From contig CBDTTM010000001.1 of assembly GCA_965363355.1 (NCBI GenBank), forward strand, positions 6,552 through 70,551: a DNA stretch of 64,000 bases. The letters are read 5' to 3'. A program made the translations under genes and the position numbers. Shown piece after piece: positions 56,804 through 64,000 of this stretch; within the stretch, counting starts at the first letter, position 1, and each line of letters starts with the position of its first letter. The DNA comes from CBDTTM01 sp965363355. Lineage in GTDB: Bacteria > Bacillota > Negativicutes > Selenomonadales > Selenomonadaceae. The notes beneath the pieces were generated by a model. That model was not told the DNA's origin and ran no database searches. It saw only the letters and a program-made list of their open reading frames with translations.

Positions 56804-56832
56804 TTGCATTTTTCAGTAAAGGACGCTACAAT
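56804..56832 (+). promoter_or_regulatory. Promoter of the mgtC-like gene
   Basis: TTGCAT (56804-56809), a 17-bp spacer and TACAAT (56827-56832), 23 bp downstream of the last DnaA box. Confidence 0.5.
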
Positions 56833-56864
56833 AAGATTACTTTTAATAAGGCGAGGTGAGCTTT

Positions 56865-57539
56865 TTGGTTGTTTCTGAATGGGAATTGCTGTTGCGATTG
56901 ATCCTATCTTGTATTTTGGGTGGGATGATCGGCTATGAGCGGCAGTCGAGGCATAAATCGGCAGGTCTTCGGACCAATGTTTTGGTTTGTCTGGGCTCGT
57001 GCTTGATTATGGTCTTATCGCAGGCACTTTATCAGAATGTTGAAGGAAAGACCAATGCAGACCCGGCTCGTTTAGCGGCACAGGTGGTCAGCGGCATCGG
57101 TTTTCTAGGTGCCGGGGCAATCATGAAAGAGGGGCTTACGGTCACAGGGCTTACGACAGCAGCCTGTCTATGGGTTGTTGCTGGTGTAGGATTGGCTGTA
57201 GGTGCAGGGTTTTATTCGGGGGCATTGTTTACAGCGGCATTGGTCTTCATCACGTTAGGCACGTTGTCCCGGCTTGATGATTGGGTTACGCATGAGAAGA
57301 ACTTGTCGATTGAGATTCACACAATCGATGCACCGGGACAGCTTGTCCATATCAATCAATGTCTCGATGATCTCCAAATAAAGATCAAAGGTCTCAAAAT
57401 CAAAAAATCAGAAGATGAAGCAGAAGAAGAGACGATGTGCATCGAACTGTTCGTCTTCAACAAAAAAGGAATCAAAAGCATCTTCATTATGGATGCACTT
57501 AAACAGATCGATGGTATTTTAAGTGTAAACATAGAATGA
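56865..57539 (+). CDS. MgtC/SapB family protein
   Basis: A protein of 224 residues: four to five N-terminal membrane helices carry the family signature GGMIGYERQSRHKSAGLRTNVLVCLGS and GIGFLGAGAI. They are followed by an ACT-like cytoplasmic domain (about 145-224). MgtC proteins affect Mg2+ homeostasis and F-type ATPase. The TTG at 56865 is 8 nt from GCGAGG; a GTG at 56856 abuts the ribosome site. Confidence 0.9.
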   Translation: MVVSEWELLLRLILSCILGGMIGYERQSRHKSAGLRTNVLVCLGSCLIMVLSQALYQNVEGKTNADPARLAAQVVSGIGFLGAGAIMKEGLTVTGLTTAACLWVVAGVGLAVGAGFYSGALFTAALVFITLGTLSRLDDWVTHEKNLSIEIHTIDAPGQLVHINQCLDDLQIKIKGLKIKKSEDEAEEETMCIELFVFNKKGIKSIFIMDALKQIDGILSVNIE

Positions 57540-57547
57540 AAGAAATA

Positions 57548-57587
57548 AAAAATCGCTATTCTCAACTAAATGAGAATAGCGATTTTT
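57548..57587. terminator. Bidirectional terminator
   Basis: AAATCGCTATTCTCA/TGAGAATAGCGATTT with flanking A and T runs, between mgtC and fruA. Confidence 0.92.
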
Positions 57588-57601
57588 ATTTTTAAGCTAT
57601 A

Positions 57602-59479
57602 TCAGCTTTTTAATGGTTTTTTGAGTACAGCCAGGCAGATCATGGTAACGGCTGCGCCGATGAGGATTGCAAGCAGATACATCAATGGATTGCCAATGGT
57701 CGGTACGACGAAGATGCCGCCATGTGGAGCGCGAAGCGTGCAGTTAAATGCCATCGAAAGAGCACCTGCTGTAGCGGAACCGATGATGCAAGAAGGAATG
57801 ACGCGAAGCGGATCGGCAGCTGCGAAAGGAATCGCACCTTCTGTAATGAAGGAAAGACCCATGACGTAGTTGGTGATTCCGGATTTGCGATCGCTTTCCG
57901 AGAAACGGTTACCAAAGAAAGTCGTGCAAAGGGCGATGCCAAGAGGTGGAACCATACCACCGGCCATGACGGAAGCCATGATGCCGAATTCTCCGTTAGC
58001 CAAAGCACCTGTACCGATTACATAGGCAGCTTTGTTGATCGGGCCACCCATGTCGACAGCCATCATGCCGCCGAATAAGATACCGATGAGGATACGGCTG
58101 CTAGGATCCATGTTTTTCAAGGTATCCATCATCCAGCCATTGATTGCGGCAACAGGAGGATTGATGACGAAAGTGATCAAGACACCCATTACAAATACGC
58201 CAAGAAGTGGATACAGAAGGACTGGTTTTATGCCTTCGAGCGACTGTGGCAGGCTGGCAAAAAGTTTTTTGAGTCCAACAACGATGTAGCCAGCAGCGAA
58301 ACCGGCAATCAGAGCCCCGAGGAACCCGGATCCGCCAGAATTGGCAAGCGCACCGCCGACAAAACCTACAGCAAGACCAGGACGGTCAGCAATGCTCATC
58401 GCGATGAAGCCGGCGAGAACTGGAAGCATGAAGCCAAAAGAGGCACCGCCGACCCCTTTGAGGAAGGCTGCTAACGGCGTATTGGAACCGAAGTTTCCAG
58501 GATTTGCTGGATCGTAAACGTCAAACAGGAAGGCCAAAGCAATCAAGATACCGCCGCCGATAACGAATGGAAGCATATGAGATACACCATTCATTAAATG
58601 CTTGTAAATCTGACGGCCGATGCTTTCCGCTTCGTCGCTGTCAGCGCCTGCTTCTGAATCGCCAGTATGATGGTAGATGGCAACATTACCGCTGATGGCT
58701 TTTTCTAAAAGCTCATCGGCTTTATTAATGCCATTGGCTACTTTTGTCTGGATGACAGGTTTGCCTTCAAAACGAGCCATTGCTACATTTTTATCAGCAG
58801 CAATGATGATGCATTCAGCCGCTTTGATATCAGCTGAGGTCAATTCGTTTTTGACACCGCCGGAACCATTGGTTTCAACTTTTATGGAAATCCCTTTTTT
58901 CTTTGCATGCTGTTCAAGGCTTTCTGCTGCCATGAAAGTATGCGCAATGCCTGTTGGGCAAGCTGTGACGGCAAGAACACGGTAACCGTCTTTGGTCGCT
59001 GGAACTGCAGCAGCATCAAAGCTTCCGGCTTCTTTTTCGTCAATGAGTTTCAAAAATGCTTCTTTGGTCGGTGCTGAGATCAAGGCTTCCTTGAAATCAG
59101 GGTCCATGATCAAGGTTGCCAGACGGCTGAGAACTTCGATGTGAAGGTTATCGGCACTGTCTGGAGCAGCAATCATGAAAAATAAACGAGCTGGTTGTCC
59201 GTCGAGAGATTCAAATTCGATGCCGTCTTTGATGACCATTGCGGATAAGCCCGCATTTTTGACCGCGCTGCTTTTTGCATGCGGGGTTGCGATACCATCG
59301 CCAAGACCTGTTGTTCCACTCGCTTCACGAGCCAAAACAGCCTTGAGATAGGTATCTTTGTCTGAAAGGTTTCCCGTCTGATCCATAAGATCAGCCAATG
59401 TCTTGATAGCATCCTCCTTGTTGGTTGGATTTGCATCAAGGGATATACCGTTTAACTTTAATAAATCCGTGATACGCAT
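57602..59479 (-). CDS. fruA: Fructose-specific PTS enzyme IIABC
   Basis: A 625-residue fused permease that imports fructose as fructose 1-phosphate. Domain IIA (1-150) has His67 in ATPHAKS. Domain IIB (about 165-265) has Cys174 in TACPTGIAHTFMAAE. Domain IIC (about 285-620) has multiple helices and VDMGGPINKAAY. It is the last gene of fruR-fruK-fruA. Confidence 0.97.
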   Translation of the reverse strand: MRITDLLKLNGISLDANPTNKEDAIKTLADLMDQTGNLSDKDTYLKAVLAREASGTTGLGDGIATPHAKSSAVKNAGLSAMVIKDGIEFESLDGQPARLFFMIAAPDSADNLHIEVLSRLATLIMDPDFKEALISAPTKEAFLKLIDEKEAGSFDAAAVPATKDGYRVLAVTACPTGIAHTFMAAESLEQHAKKKGISIKVETNGSGGVKNELTSADIKAAECIIIAADKNVAMARFEGKPVIQTKVANGINKADELLEKAISGNVAIYHHTGDSEAGADSDEAESIGRQIYKHLMNGVSHMLPFVIGGGILIALAFLFDVYDPANPGNFGSNTPLAAFLKGVGGASFGFMLPVLAGFIAMSIADRPGLAVGFVGGALANSGGSGFLGALIAGFAAGYIVVGLKKLFASLPQSLEGIKPVLLYPLLGVFVMGVLITFVINPPVAAINGWMMDTLKNMDPSSRILIGILFGGMMAVDMGGPINKAAYVIGTGALANGEFGIMASVMAGGMVPPLGIALCTTFFGNRFSESDRKSGITNYVMGLSFITEGAIPFAAADPLRVIPSCIIGSATAGALSMAFNCTLRAPHGGIFVVPTIGNPLMYLLAILIGAAVTMICLAVLKKPLKS

Positions 59480-59523
59480 AATATATCGCTCCTTTTTTTA
59501 TAGATGAGGGCATAATGAGAAAT

Positions 59524-60429
59524 TTATTTTATGGTTTTGAGTAGATTTTCTACTTCTGACCGTGTTGCCAAGTTTTCCGAAAAAGCGGAAGCCGAACCAG
59601 TTGCTACACCCATGTGGAAAGCTGTTTTGAAGTCGGAGCTTTCGCGGTAGCCTGTGATGAAGCCTGCCACCATGGAATCACCTGCTCCTACGGAGTTTAC
59701 CAGTGTTCCTTTTGGTGCAGCACAAGTGAAGACATCACCATCGGCAGTGACGAGGATCGCGCCGTCGCCAGCCATTGAAATCAATACGTTCTGAGCACCT
59801 TTTTCTTGGAGCTTTTTCGCGTAAAAGATGATCTCATCCTGCGTTTTAAGGGTTACATCAAACATTTCGCCGAGTTCATGGTTATTCGGTTTGATCAAAA
59901 ATGGTTTGTATTTGAGGACATTCAACAAAAGATTGCAGGTTGCATCGACGATGATCCGGCACCCTTTATCCATGAGACGGGCCATGATTTTTTCGTAGAT
60001 GTCATCGGGCAGTGTATTAGGAATGCTGCCAGCCAGTACGAGCATATCGTCTTTTTGCAATTGGTCGAGCTGGGCAAAAAGCTTGTTTAGCGCAGCTTCT
60101 GTTATGCGCGGTCCCTGACCGTTGAGTTCAGTTTCCTGTCCGGCTTTGATTTTGACATTGATGCGGGACAAGCCTTCTTCTAATTCGATGAAATCGCTAT
60201 GGCAGCCAAAGGCTTCTACGTTATGAGCGATTTCTTTGCCGGTAAATCCGGCGATGAAGCCGAGGGCTGTGCTGTCGATTCCCATGTTTTTGAGAACGAT
60301 GGAGACATTGATGCCTTTGCCGCCGGGTAAGATTTGTTCGTATTCAGTCCGATTGATCGTTCCAGCTGAAAAATTGGCTAAACGAACGATGTAATCGAGA
60401 GCTGGATTAAAAGTTACTGTATAAATCAT
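59524..60429 (-). CDS. fruK: 1-phosphofructokinase
   Basis: A 301-residue PfkB-family kinase that converts fructose 1-phosphate to fructose 1,6-bisphosphate. It has the N-terminal ALDYIV and GGKGINVSIVLKNMG motifs and the C-terminal VNSVGAGDSMVAGFITG with the catalytic Asp. Its ATG directly follows the fruR stop (TAAATG). Confidence 0.97.
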   Translation of the reverse strand: MIYTVTFNPALDYIVRLANFSAGTINRTEYEQILPGGKGINVSIVLKNMGIDSTALGFIAGFTGKEIAHNVEAFGCHSDFIELEEGLSRINVKIKAGQETELNGQGPRITEAALNKLFAQLDQLQKDDMLVLAGSIPNTLPDDIYEKIMARLMDKGCRIIVDATCNLLLNVLKYKPFLIKPNNHELGEMFDVTLKTQDEIIFYAKKLQEKGAQNVLISMAGDGAILVTADGDVFTCAAPKGTLVNSVGAGDSMVAGFITGYRESSDFKTAFHMGVATGSASAFSENLATRSEVENLLKTIK

Positions 60430-61179
60430 TTAATCATGCACCTCCAAGATATTTGCAAAATCACGATATTTCCGGTCTCTGAGTTTTGTCGTAATGATGG
60501 TAGCTCCGGAAATATTCGCGAAAGTAATCGGGGATATTCGGTTGAATTTTGATGAATCCGCTAAAATAAAAGCTTTGCGGCAGCGTGATAATGCTCGTTG
60601 CTTAACAAGACCTTCGCTGGCGTCCGGTGTAGAAAATCCAGCTTTAGCACTGATTCCATTGGTTCCAAAAAAACCTTTTGTAAAATTGTAAGTTTTTAGA
60701 TTATTCATGGCTTCTGTGCCAATTATAGCTTCTGTGGACTCTTTGAGTTCGCCGCCGATGACGAAGACCCTAAAGCCATGACTGGCTAGTTTGATGGCAT
60801 GAGCGATGCCGTTGGTCACGTAGGATGCGTTTTTTTCATGGATAAAGTCAATCATCCGTTCCGTCGTCGTGCCTGCATCGAGATAGATAAAATCGCCTGC
60901 TTCAATTAAGCTTGCTGCGGTTTTTGCGATTTTGATCTTTTCATCTATATGGAGATCGTGTTTGGCTTCGACGGTTTCTTCCTGTGTGCTGTAACTGTTG
61001 TCGATAGAAGTCGCGCCGCCATATACCTTATATAACCGGCCACTCTTATGGAGATTGTTTAAATCACGCCGTACAGTGGATTCCGAGGATTGCAGGATAT
61101 GGGTAAGTTCTAAGACAGTTACCGCTTTTTTTTCTTCAAGGATCTGCAAGATCGTGGCATAACGTTCTTCGGTAAGCAT
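60430..61179 (-). CDS. fruR: DeoR-family regulator of the fructose operon
   Basis: A 249-residue DeoR-type repressor. The helix-turn-helix (TVLELTHILQSSESTVRRDLNNLHKSGRLYKVYGG) is at residues 20-55. The sugar-phosphate sensing C-terminal domain contains DAGTTTERM and VTNGIAHA. Fructose 1-phosphate is the expected inducer. Ten-base-spaced TCAAA repeats in its promoter region are likely operators. Confidence 0.95.
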   Translation of the reverse strand: MLTEERYATILQILEEKKAVTVLELTHILQSSESTVRRDLNNLHKSGRLYKVYGGATSIDNSYSTQEETVEAKHDLHIDEKIKIAKTAASLIEAGDFIYLDAGTTTERMIDFIHEKNASYVTNGIAHAIKLASHGFRVFVIGGELKESTEAIIGTEAMNNLKTYNFTKGFFGTNGISAKAGFSTPDASEGLVKQRALSRCRKAFILADSSKFNRISPITFANISGATIITTKLRDRKYRDFANILEVHD

Positions 61180-61205
61180 ACGTCAATCCCCGCCTTTCTA
61201 TCTAC

Positions 61206-61271
61206 AATATATCATTCAAACTACGTCAAAGTCAATCAAAAAATATATAAAAATAATCAACTTCAGTCAAA
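61206..61271 (-). promoter_or_regulatory. fruR-fruK-fruA promoter with phased repeats
   Basis: Minus strand TTGACT (61230-61235), an 18-bp spacer and TATATT (61206-61211). TCAAA words lie at 61216-61220, 61226-61230 and 61236-61240, exactly one helical turn apart. TCAA words at 61257 and 61267 continue the 10-base spacing. Such direct repeats fit DeoR-family binding. Confidence 0.7.
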
Positions 61272-61305
61272 CTTAATCACAAATATTGTGCATGAATCGC
61301 TTGAT

Positions 61306-61335
61306 TTGCCACAATGGGGCGATTTTAGGTATAAT
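61306..61335 (+). promoter_or_regulatory. Promoter of the YitT gene
   Basis: TTGCCA (61306-61311), an 18-bp spacer and TATAAT (61330-61335). Confidence 0.65.
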
Positions 61336-61362
61336 AATAAGGAAAGAAAGGAGTTGATGTCT

Positions 61363-62277
61363 ATGACTGAAACTGAAAAATTGCTGGATCCGGCCTTGGC
61401 GGCCGAAGAAAAACGAAAAAAACTTCATCGAAAAAAAATGCGAGCGTATTTTAAAAAATACATCAGTTTGTTGATTGGTTCGATGATTTATGCAATCGGT
61501 TTGGAAATTTTTCTTGTGCCGAACCATATCATTGACGGGGGCATCGTCGGTATTTCAATCATGCTCGAATCGTTGACGCATCAACCATTGGCCTTGTTCA
61601 TGGTATTGCTCAATATTCCTTTCCTTTATGTTGGCTATAAACAAATCGGTAAATCCTTTGCTATCGCGACGGCGTTTTCTATTTGTTTCATGTCCCTAGG
61701 GACGTCCTTTTTTGAACCGATTCCGGGAATAACCGATGATCTGTTTTTAGCTGCGATATTTGGCGGCATTATCACCGGGCTTGGCGTCGGTTTGATCATT
61801 CGCAATGGTGGTTCCTTGGATGGAACAGAAATCGTAGCGATCATCCTGGATCGGCGAACGAGTTTTTCCATCGGCGAAGTCGTGATGTTTATGAATCTTT
61901 TCATATTAAGCAGTGCTGGATTGGTATTTGGCTGGGATAGGGCCATGTATTCACTGGTCGCTTATTTTGTTATTTCGAAGATGATCGATGTTGTCATCAA
62001 GGGCTTGGATGAATCCTATGCGGTCATGATCGTGACTGAGTGCCATGAAGATATTGCATCGGCACTTATGGATCGTTTGGGGCGTGGTGTTACGCTTCTC
62101 CATGGCGAAGGCGGTTATACGGGCGATCTCAAGAAAATCTTGTATTGTGTCGTAACTCGTCTTGAAGTTGATAAACTCAAAGACATCGTTGAAGAAAAAG
62201 ACGATTCGGCTTTTGTGACCATTACGCCGGTACATGATATCGTCGGTGGCAGATTCAAGAAAAAAGCCATTCATTGA
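61363..62277 (+). CDS. YitT family membrane protein
   Basis: A 304-residue protein: a charged N-terminus of about 35 residues, five membrane helices in the YitT region (GLEIFLVPNHIIDGGIVGIS, GLGVGLIIRNGGSLDGTEIVA) and a C-terminal DUF2179 domain (GVTLLHGEGGYTG). The function is unknown. The ATG at 61363 is 9 nt from AAAGGAG; an ATG at 61357 is too close. It is transcribed divergently from fruR. Confidence 0.88.
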   Translation: MTETEKLLDPALAAEEKRKKLHRKKMRAYFKKYISLLIGSMIYAIGLEIFLVPNHIIDGGIVGISIMLESLTHQPLALFMVLLNIPFLYVGYKQIGKSFAIATAFSICFMSLGTSFFEPIPGITDDLFLAAIFGGIITGLGVGLIIRNGGSLDGTEIVAIILDRRTSFSIGEVVMFMNLFILSSAGLVFGWDRAMYSLVAYFVISKMIDVVIKGLDESYAVMIVTECHEDIASALMDRLGRGVTLLHGEGGYTGDLKKILYCVVTRLEVDKLKDIVEEKDDSAFVTITPVHDIVGGRFKKKAIH

Positions 62278-62290
62278 TTTTTAAACGCAT

Positions 62291-62327
62291 AAAAAAATAC
62301 CCGCCAGAGCAGGGCGGGTATTTTTTG
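62291..62327. terminator. Bidirectional terminator
   Basis: AATACCCGCC/GGCGGGTATT with a 7-nt loop and flanking A7 and T6 runs. Confidence 0.92.
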
Positions 62328-62420
62328 TGTGTATTTTTAGGAGAGAGCTTTTAAAAGCCTGTCCATAATATAACATAAATGATAATGAAAATCAATAGCA
62401 ATTACAGATGATTTTCTCTT

Positions 62421-63533
62421 TTAGAATTTTCGTGTGAAAAATTCATTGTCTTCGAGCAAGCTGCTAAGCGTAGTGAAATTGAGACGATAGAGAAGATCAA
62501 GGACGTAAGGATTATCAAGCGGTGTTTTGTACAATGCTTTTTCTCCGTAATTATTGACTTTTTTTCGTGCTTCTTCTTTATCGATCAAGGATTTCGGACC
62601 GCCGACGCAACCGCCGACACAGCCCATTCCTTCAAAGAAGTTGGCATTGGTCTTGCCTTCGAGGAGATCGGCAATCATTTGTTTGCAATCGGGGACACCA
62701 TCGGCTTGTTGTGAACGGATCGTAATGCTTCTATCCGGATGCAGGCGTTCAAGCGTATTTTTGACAGCCTGGCTGACGCCGCCGGTACGGGCATAGATTC
62801 GGCCGGCTTCGGAGGAGAAATCCTTGATTTTATCTTCCATTTGCAAGAGGTCGATTTGCAGCAGATCAAAGAGTTCACGCGTTTCCTGGAAAGTCAGTAC
62901 ATAGTCTACAGCGCCGGCGATATCTTTTTCGCGGGCTTCTGCCTTTTTTGCCAGACAAGGCCCGACGAATACGGTCATCGAATCTGGATGCAGAGCTTTG
63001 ACCGCTCTTCCGGCAGCAATCATCGGAGATACTGTTGCTGGAACATGAGGAATCAGCTGTCCGTAGAGTTTTTTTATCATCGCCAGCCACATTGGGCAGC
63101 AACAGCTCGTGATCTGATAGTCCGTTTTGCTATGGATGTTTTGATCGAATTCCAATGCTTCACGCAAAGTCAGTATATCAGCAAAAACAGCCACTTCGAT
63201 GAGTCCGTCAAAGCCGATTTTCCGGAAGGCTGTGCGCATCATGCCCGGGGTGACTTTATCGCTGAATTGACCGAGAAATGCGGGGGCAATCAAGACAAAA
63301 GCCGTTTTTTTACGCTGCTGGTCAAGAGCGTTCACGACAGCACCAGTGTCTTTACTAAGCGGGATATCGCGAATCGGAGTGCCATCTTCTTTTAAAATAT
63401 CGCTTAATTGCCAGTCGGGTTCGTGGCGCTTTGGTTCAAAAAGGCAGTCGAGTTGGCTGGGATCATAGGTGAAACCTTCTTTTCCGGTGTTTTCTTTCAA
63501 AGCTTTGAGATAGAGTTCTTCAAATGTGGTCAT
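62421..63533 (-). CDS. Stand-alone [FeFe] hydrogenase H-cluster domain protein
   Basis: A 370-residue protein consisting of the H-cluster domain only. Motifs: TSCCCPMW (142-149; usual TSCCPGW/A), GPCLAKKAEA (191-200) and FEGMGCVGGCVGG (300-312). The four cubane Cys are present. There is no N-terminal ferredoxin or other FeS domain, and no electron-transfer partner gene is adjacent. The altered first motif and the short length resemble the poorly studied sensory or group C/D enzymes. It may act as a hydrogen sensor or use external ferredoxin. The start at 63533 has GGGAG upstream. Confidence 0.88.
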   Translation of the reverse strand: MTTFEELYLKALKENTGKEGFTYDPSQLDCLFEPKRHEPDWQLSDILKEDGTPIRDIPLSKDTGAVVNALDQQRKKTAFVLIAPAFLGQFSDKVTPGMMRTAFRKIGFDGLIEVAVFADILTLREALEFDQNIHSKTDYQITSCCCPMWLAMIKKLYGQLIPHVPATVSPMIAAGRAVKALHPDSMTVFVGPCLAKKAEAREKDIAGAVDYVLTFQETRELFDLLQIDLLQMEDKIKDFSSEAGRIYARTGGVSQAVKNTLERLHPDRSITIRSQQADGVPDCKQMIADLLEGKTNANFFEGMGCVGGCVGGPKSLIDKEEARKKVNNYGEKALYKTPLDNPYVLDLLYRLNFTTLSSLLEDNEFFTRKF

Positions 63534-63975
63534 AGTTGTTAGCTCCCTTCTAAAGAAAAAAATCTGTAGGTACATCAAGGAATACGGTTGGCTGCAAAAG
63601 CAGCTGTAAAATCTCCGTGAAGATGTAACGAGGGCTTACAAAAAACGAATTTCGAAAAACGGATATATACGGATACAATTCGCTATGGGCCCATGATGTC
63701 CTGCTGTCGCAAGTCACTGGCGAAGAATATATGCTAAGCAGGGCAAACTTAAAGATAAATTTACATTATCACAAATTGAGATTTTATTTAAAATAATTAT
63801 AACATTGTGGCAGAGCGATGTCAGTATGTGAATTATTATTTTAATAGAAGCGCATTTGTGTGCAATTTGCCCAAAGAATAATTAACAGAATATTTATTTC
63901 GTTCATGTAATTGTTGCTATTCTTACAAAAAATAACTATAATTACACGTATGATATATATTAAGGAGGGGTTCTA
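63534..63975. other. 442-bp intergenic region with a promoter
   Basis: It contains the hydrogenase leader and, on the plus strand, TTGCTA (63914-63919), a 17-bp spacer and TATAAT (63937-63942) for the gene at 63976. Nothing else was recognised in it. Confidence 0.5.
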
Positions 63976-64000
63976 ATGAAAGATCAAAATTGTGCTTATT
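63976..64000 (+). CDS. Start of an unidentified gene (partial)
   Basis: Only MKDQNCAY is visible before the window ends. It is supported by AAGGAGGGG 7 nt upstream of the ATG and by the promoter at 63914-63942. The product cannot be identified. Confidence 0.6.

Overview
The window is a 64 kb stretch around the replication origin of a low-GC Firmicutes chromosome, most likely a Negativicute (Selenomonadales/Veillonellales type, diderm anaerobe). The evidence is the order rpmH-dnaA-dnaN-S4-recF-DUF721-remB-gyrB, the block M23 peptidase-DUF4446-parB-parA, and anaerobic genes: a sodium-pump decarboxylase, an [FeFe] hydrogenase, a C4-dicarboxylate symporter and a split cobalamin methionine synthase. 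No rRNA gene, IS element, phage gene or CRISPR array was seen. The taxonomic call is an inference from gene content.

Region 1 (1-18 kb, mostly minus strand, reading away from oriC): rpmH-rnpA-yidD-yidC-jag; mnmE-mnmG-rsmG-noc-like; a secreted protein; an HD-GYP protein and pfkA; parA-parB-DUF4446-M23. On the plus strand are the MetH activation protein plus metH, and an AICAR formyltransferase behind a ZTP (pfl) riboswitch. Four perfect parS sites lie within 5.2 kb around parAB and metH.

Region 2 (17.9-27.6 kb, plus strand): a bipartite oriC with DnaA-box clusters on both sides of dnaA and a DnaA-trio-like unwinding element before dnaN; then dnaN, S4, recF, DUF721, remB, gyrB. A yybP-ykoY (Mn2+) riboswitch precedes terC-htpX.

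Region 3 (27.7-40 kb): a guanylate-kinase-like gene, a candidate small RNA, tRNA-Pro, a CitA/DcuS-type two-component system, and a divergent biotin/Na+ decarboxylase operon ending in a MatC-type dicarboxylate carrier; then threonine synthase, a TauE exporter and Ppx/GppA.

Region 4 (40-64 kb): gyrA, DUF2905, a chemoreceptor, an LCP protein, a TetR-HlyD-ABC efflux operon, Nramp, a MerR-controlled MATE pump, DctA, MgtC, the fructose operon fruR-fruK-fruA, YitT and a short [FeFe] hydrogenase.

The most coherent theme is chromosome organisation. Two ParB-family proteins are encoded, one Spo0J-like and one Noc-like. The window holds both kinds of target site: four parS, one perfect Noc-type site built into a 46-bp palindromic terminator, and one near-perfect Noc-type site inside mnmE. 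A third origin-linked element is a dense DnaA-box cluster about 37 kb from oriC. Metal homeostasis (Mn riboswitch-TerC, Nramp, MgtC) and dicarboxylate metabolism (decarboxylase, MatC, DctA, sensor kinase) are secondary themes. All calls were made by reading the sequence; no database search or computation was run.
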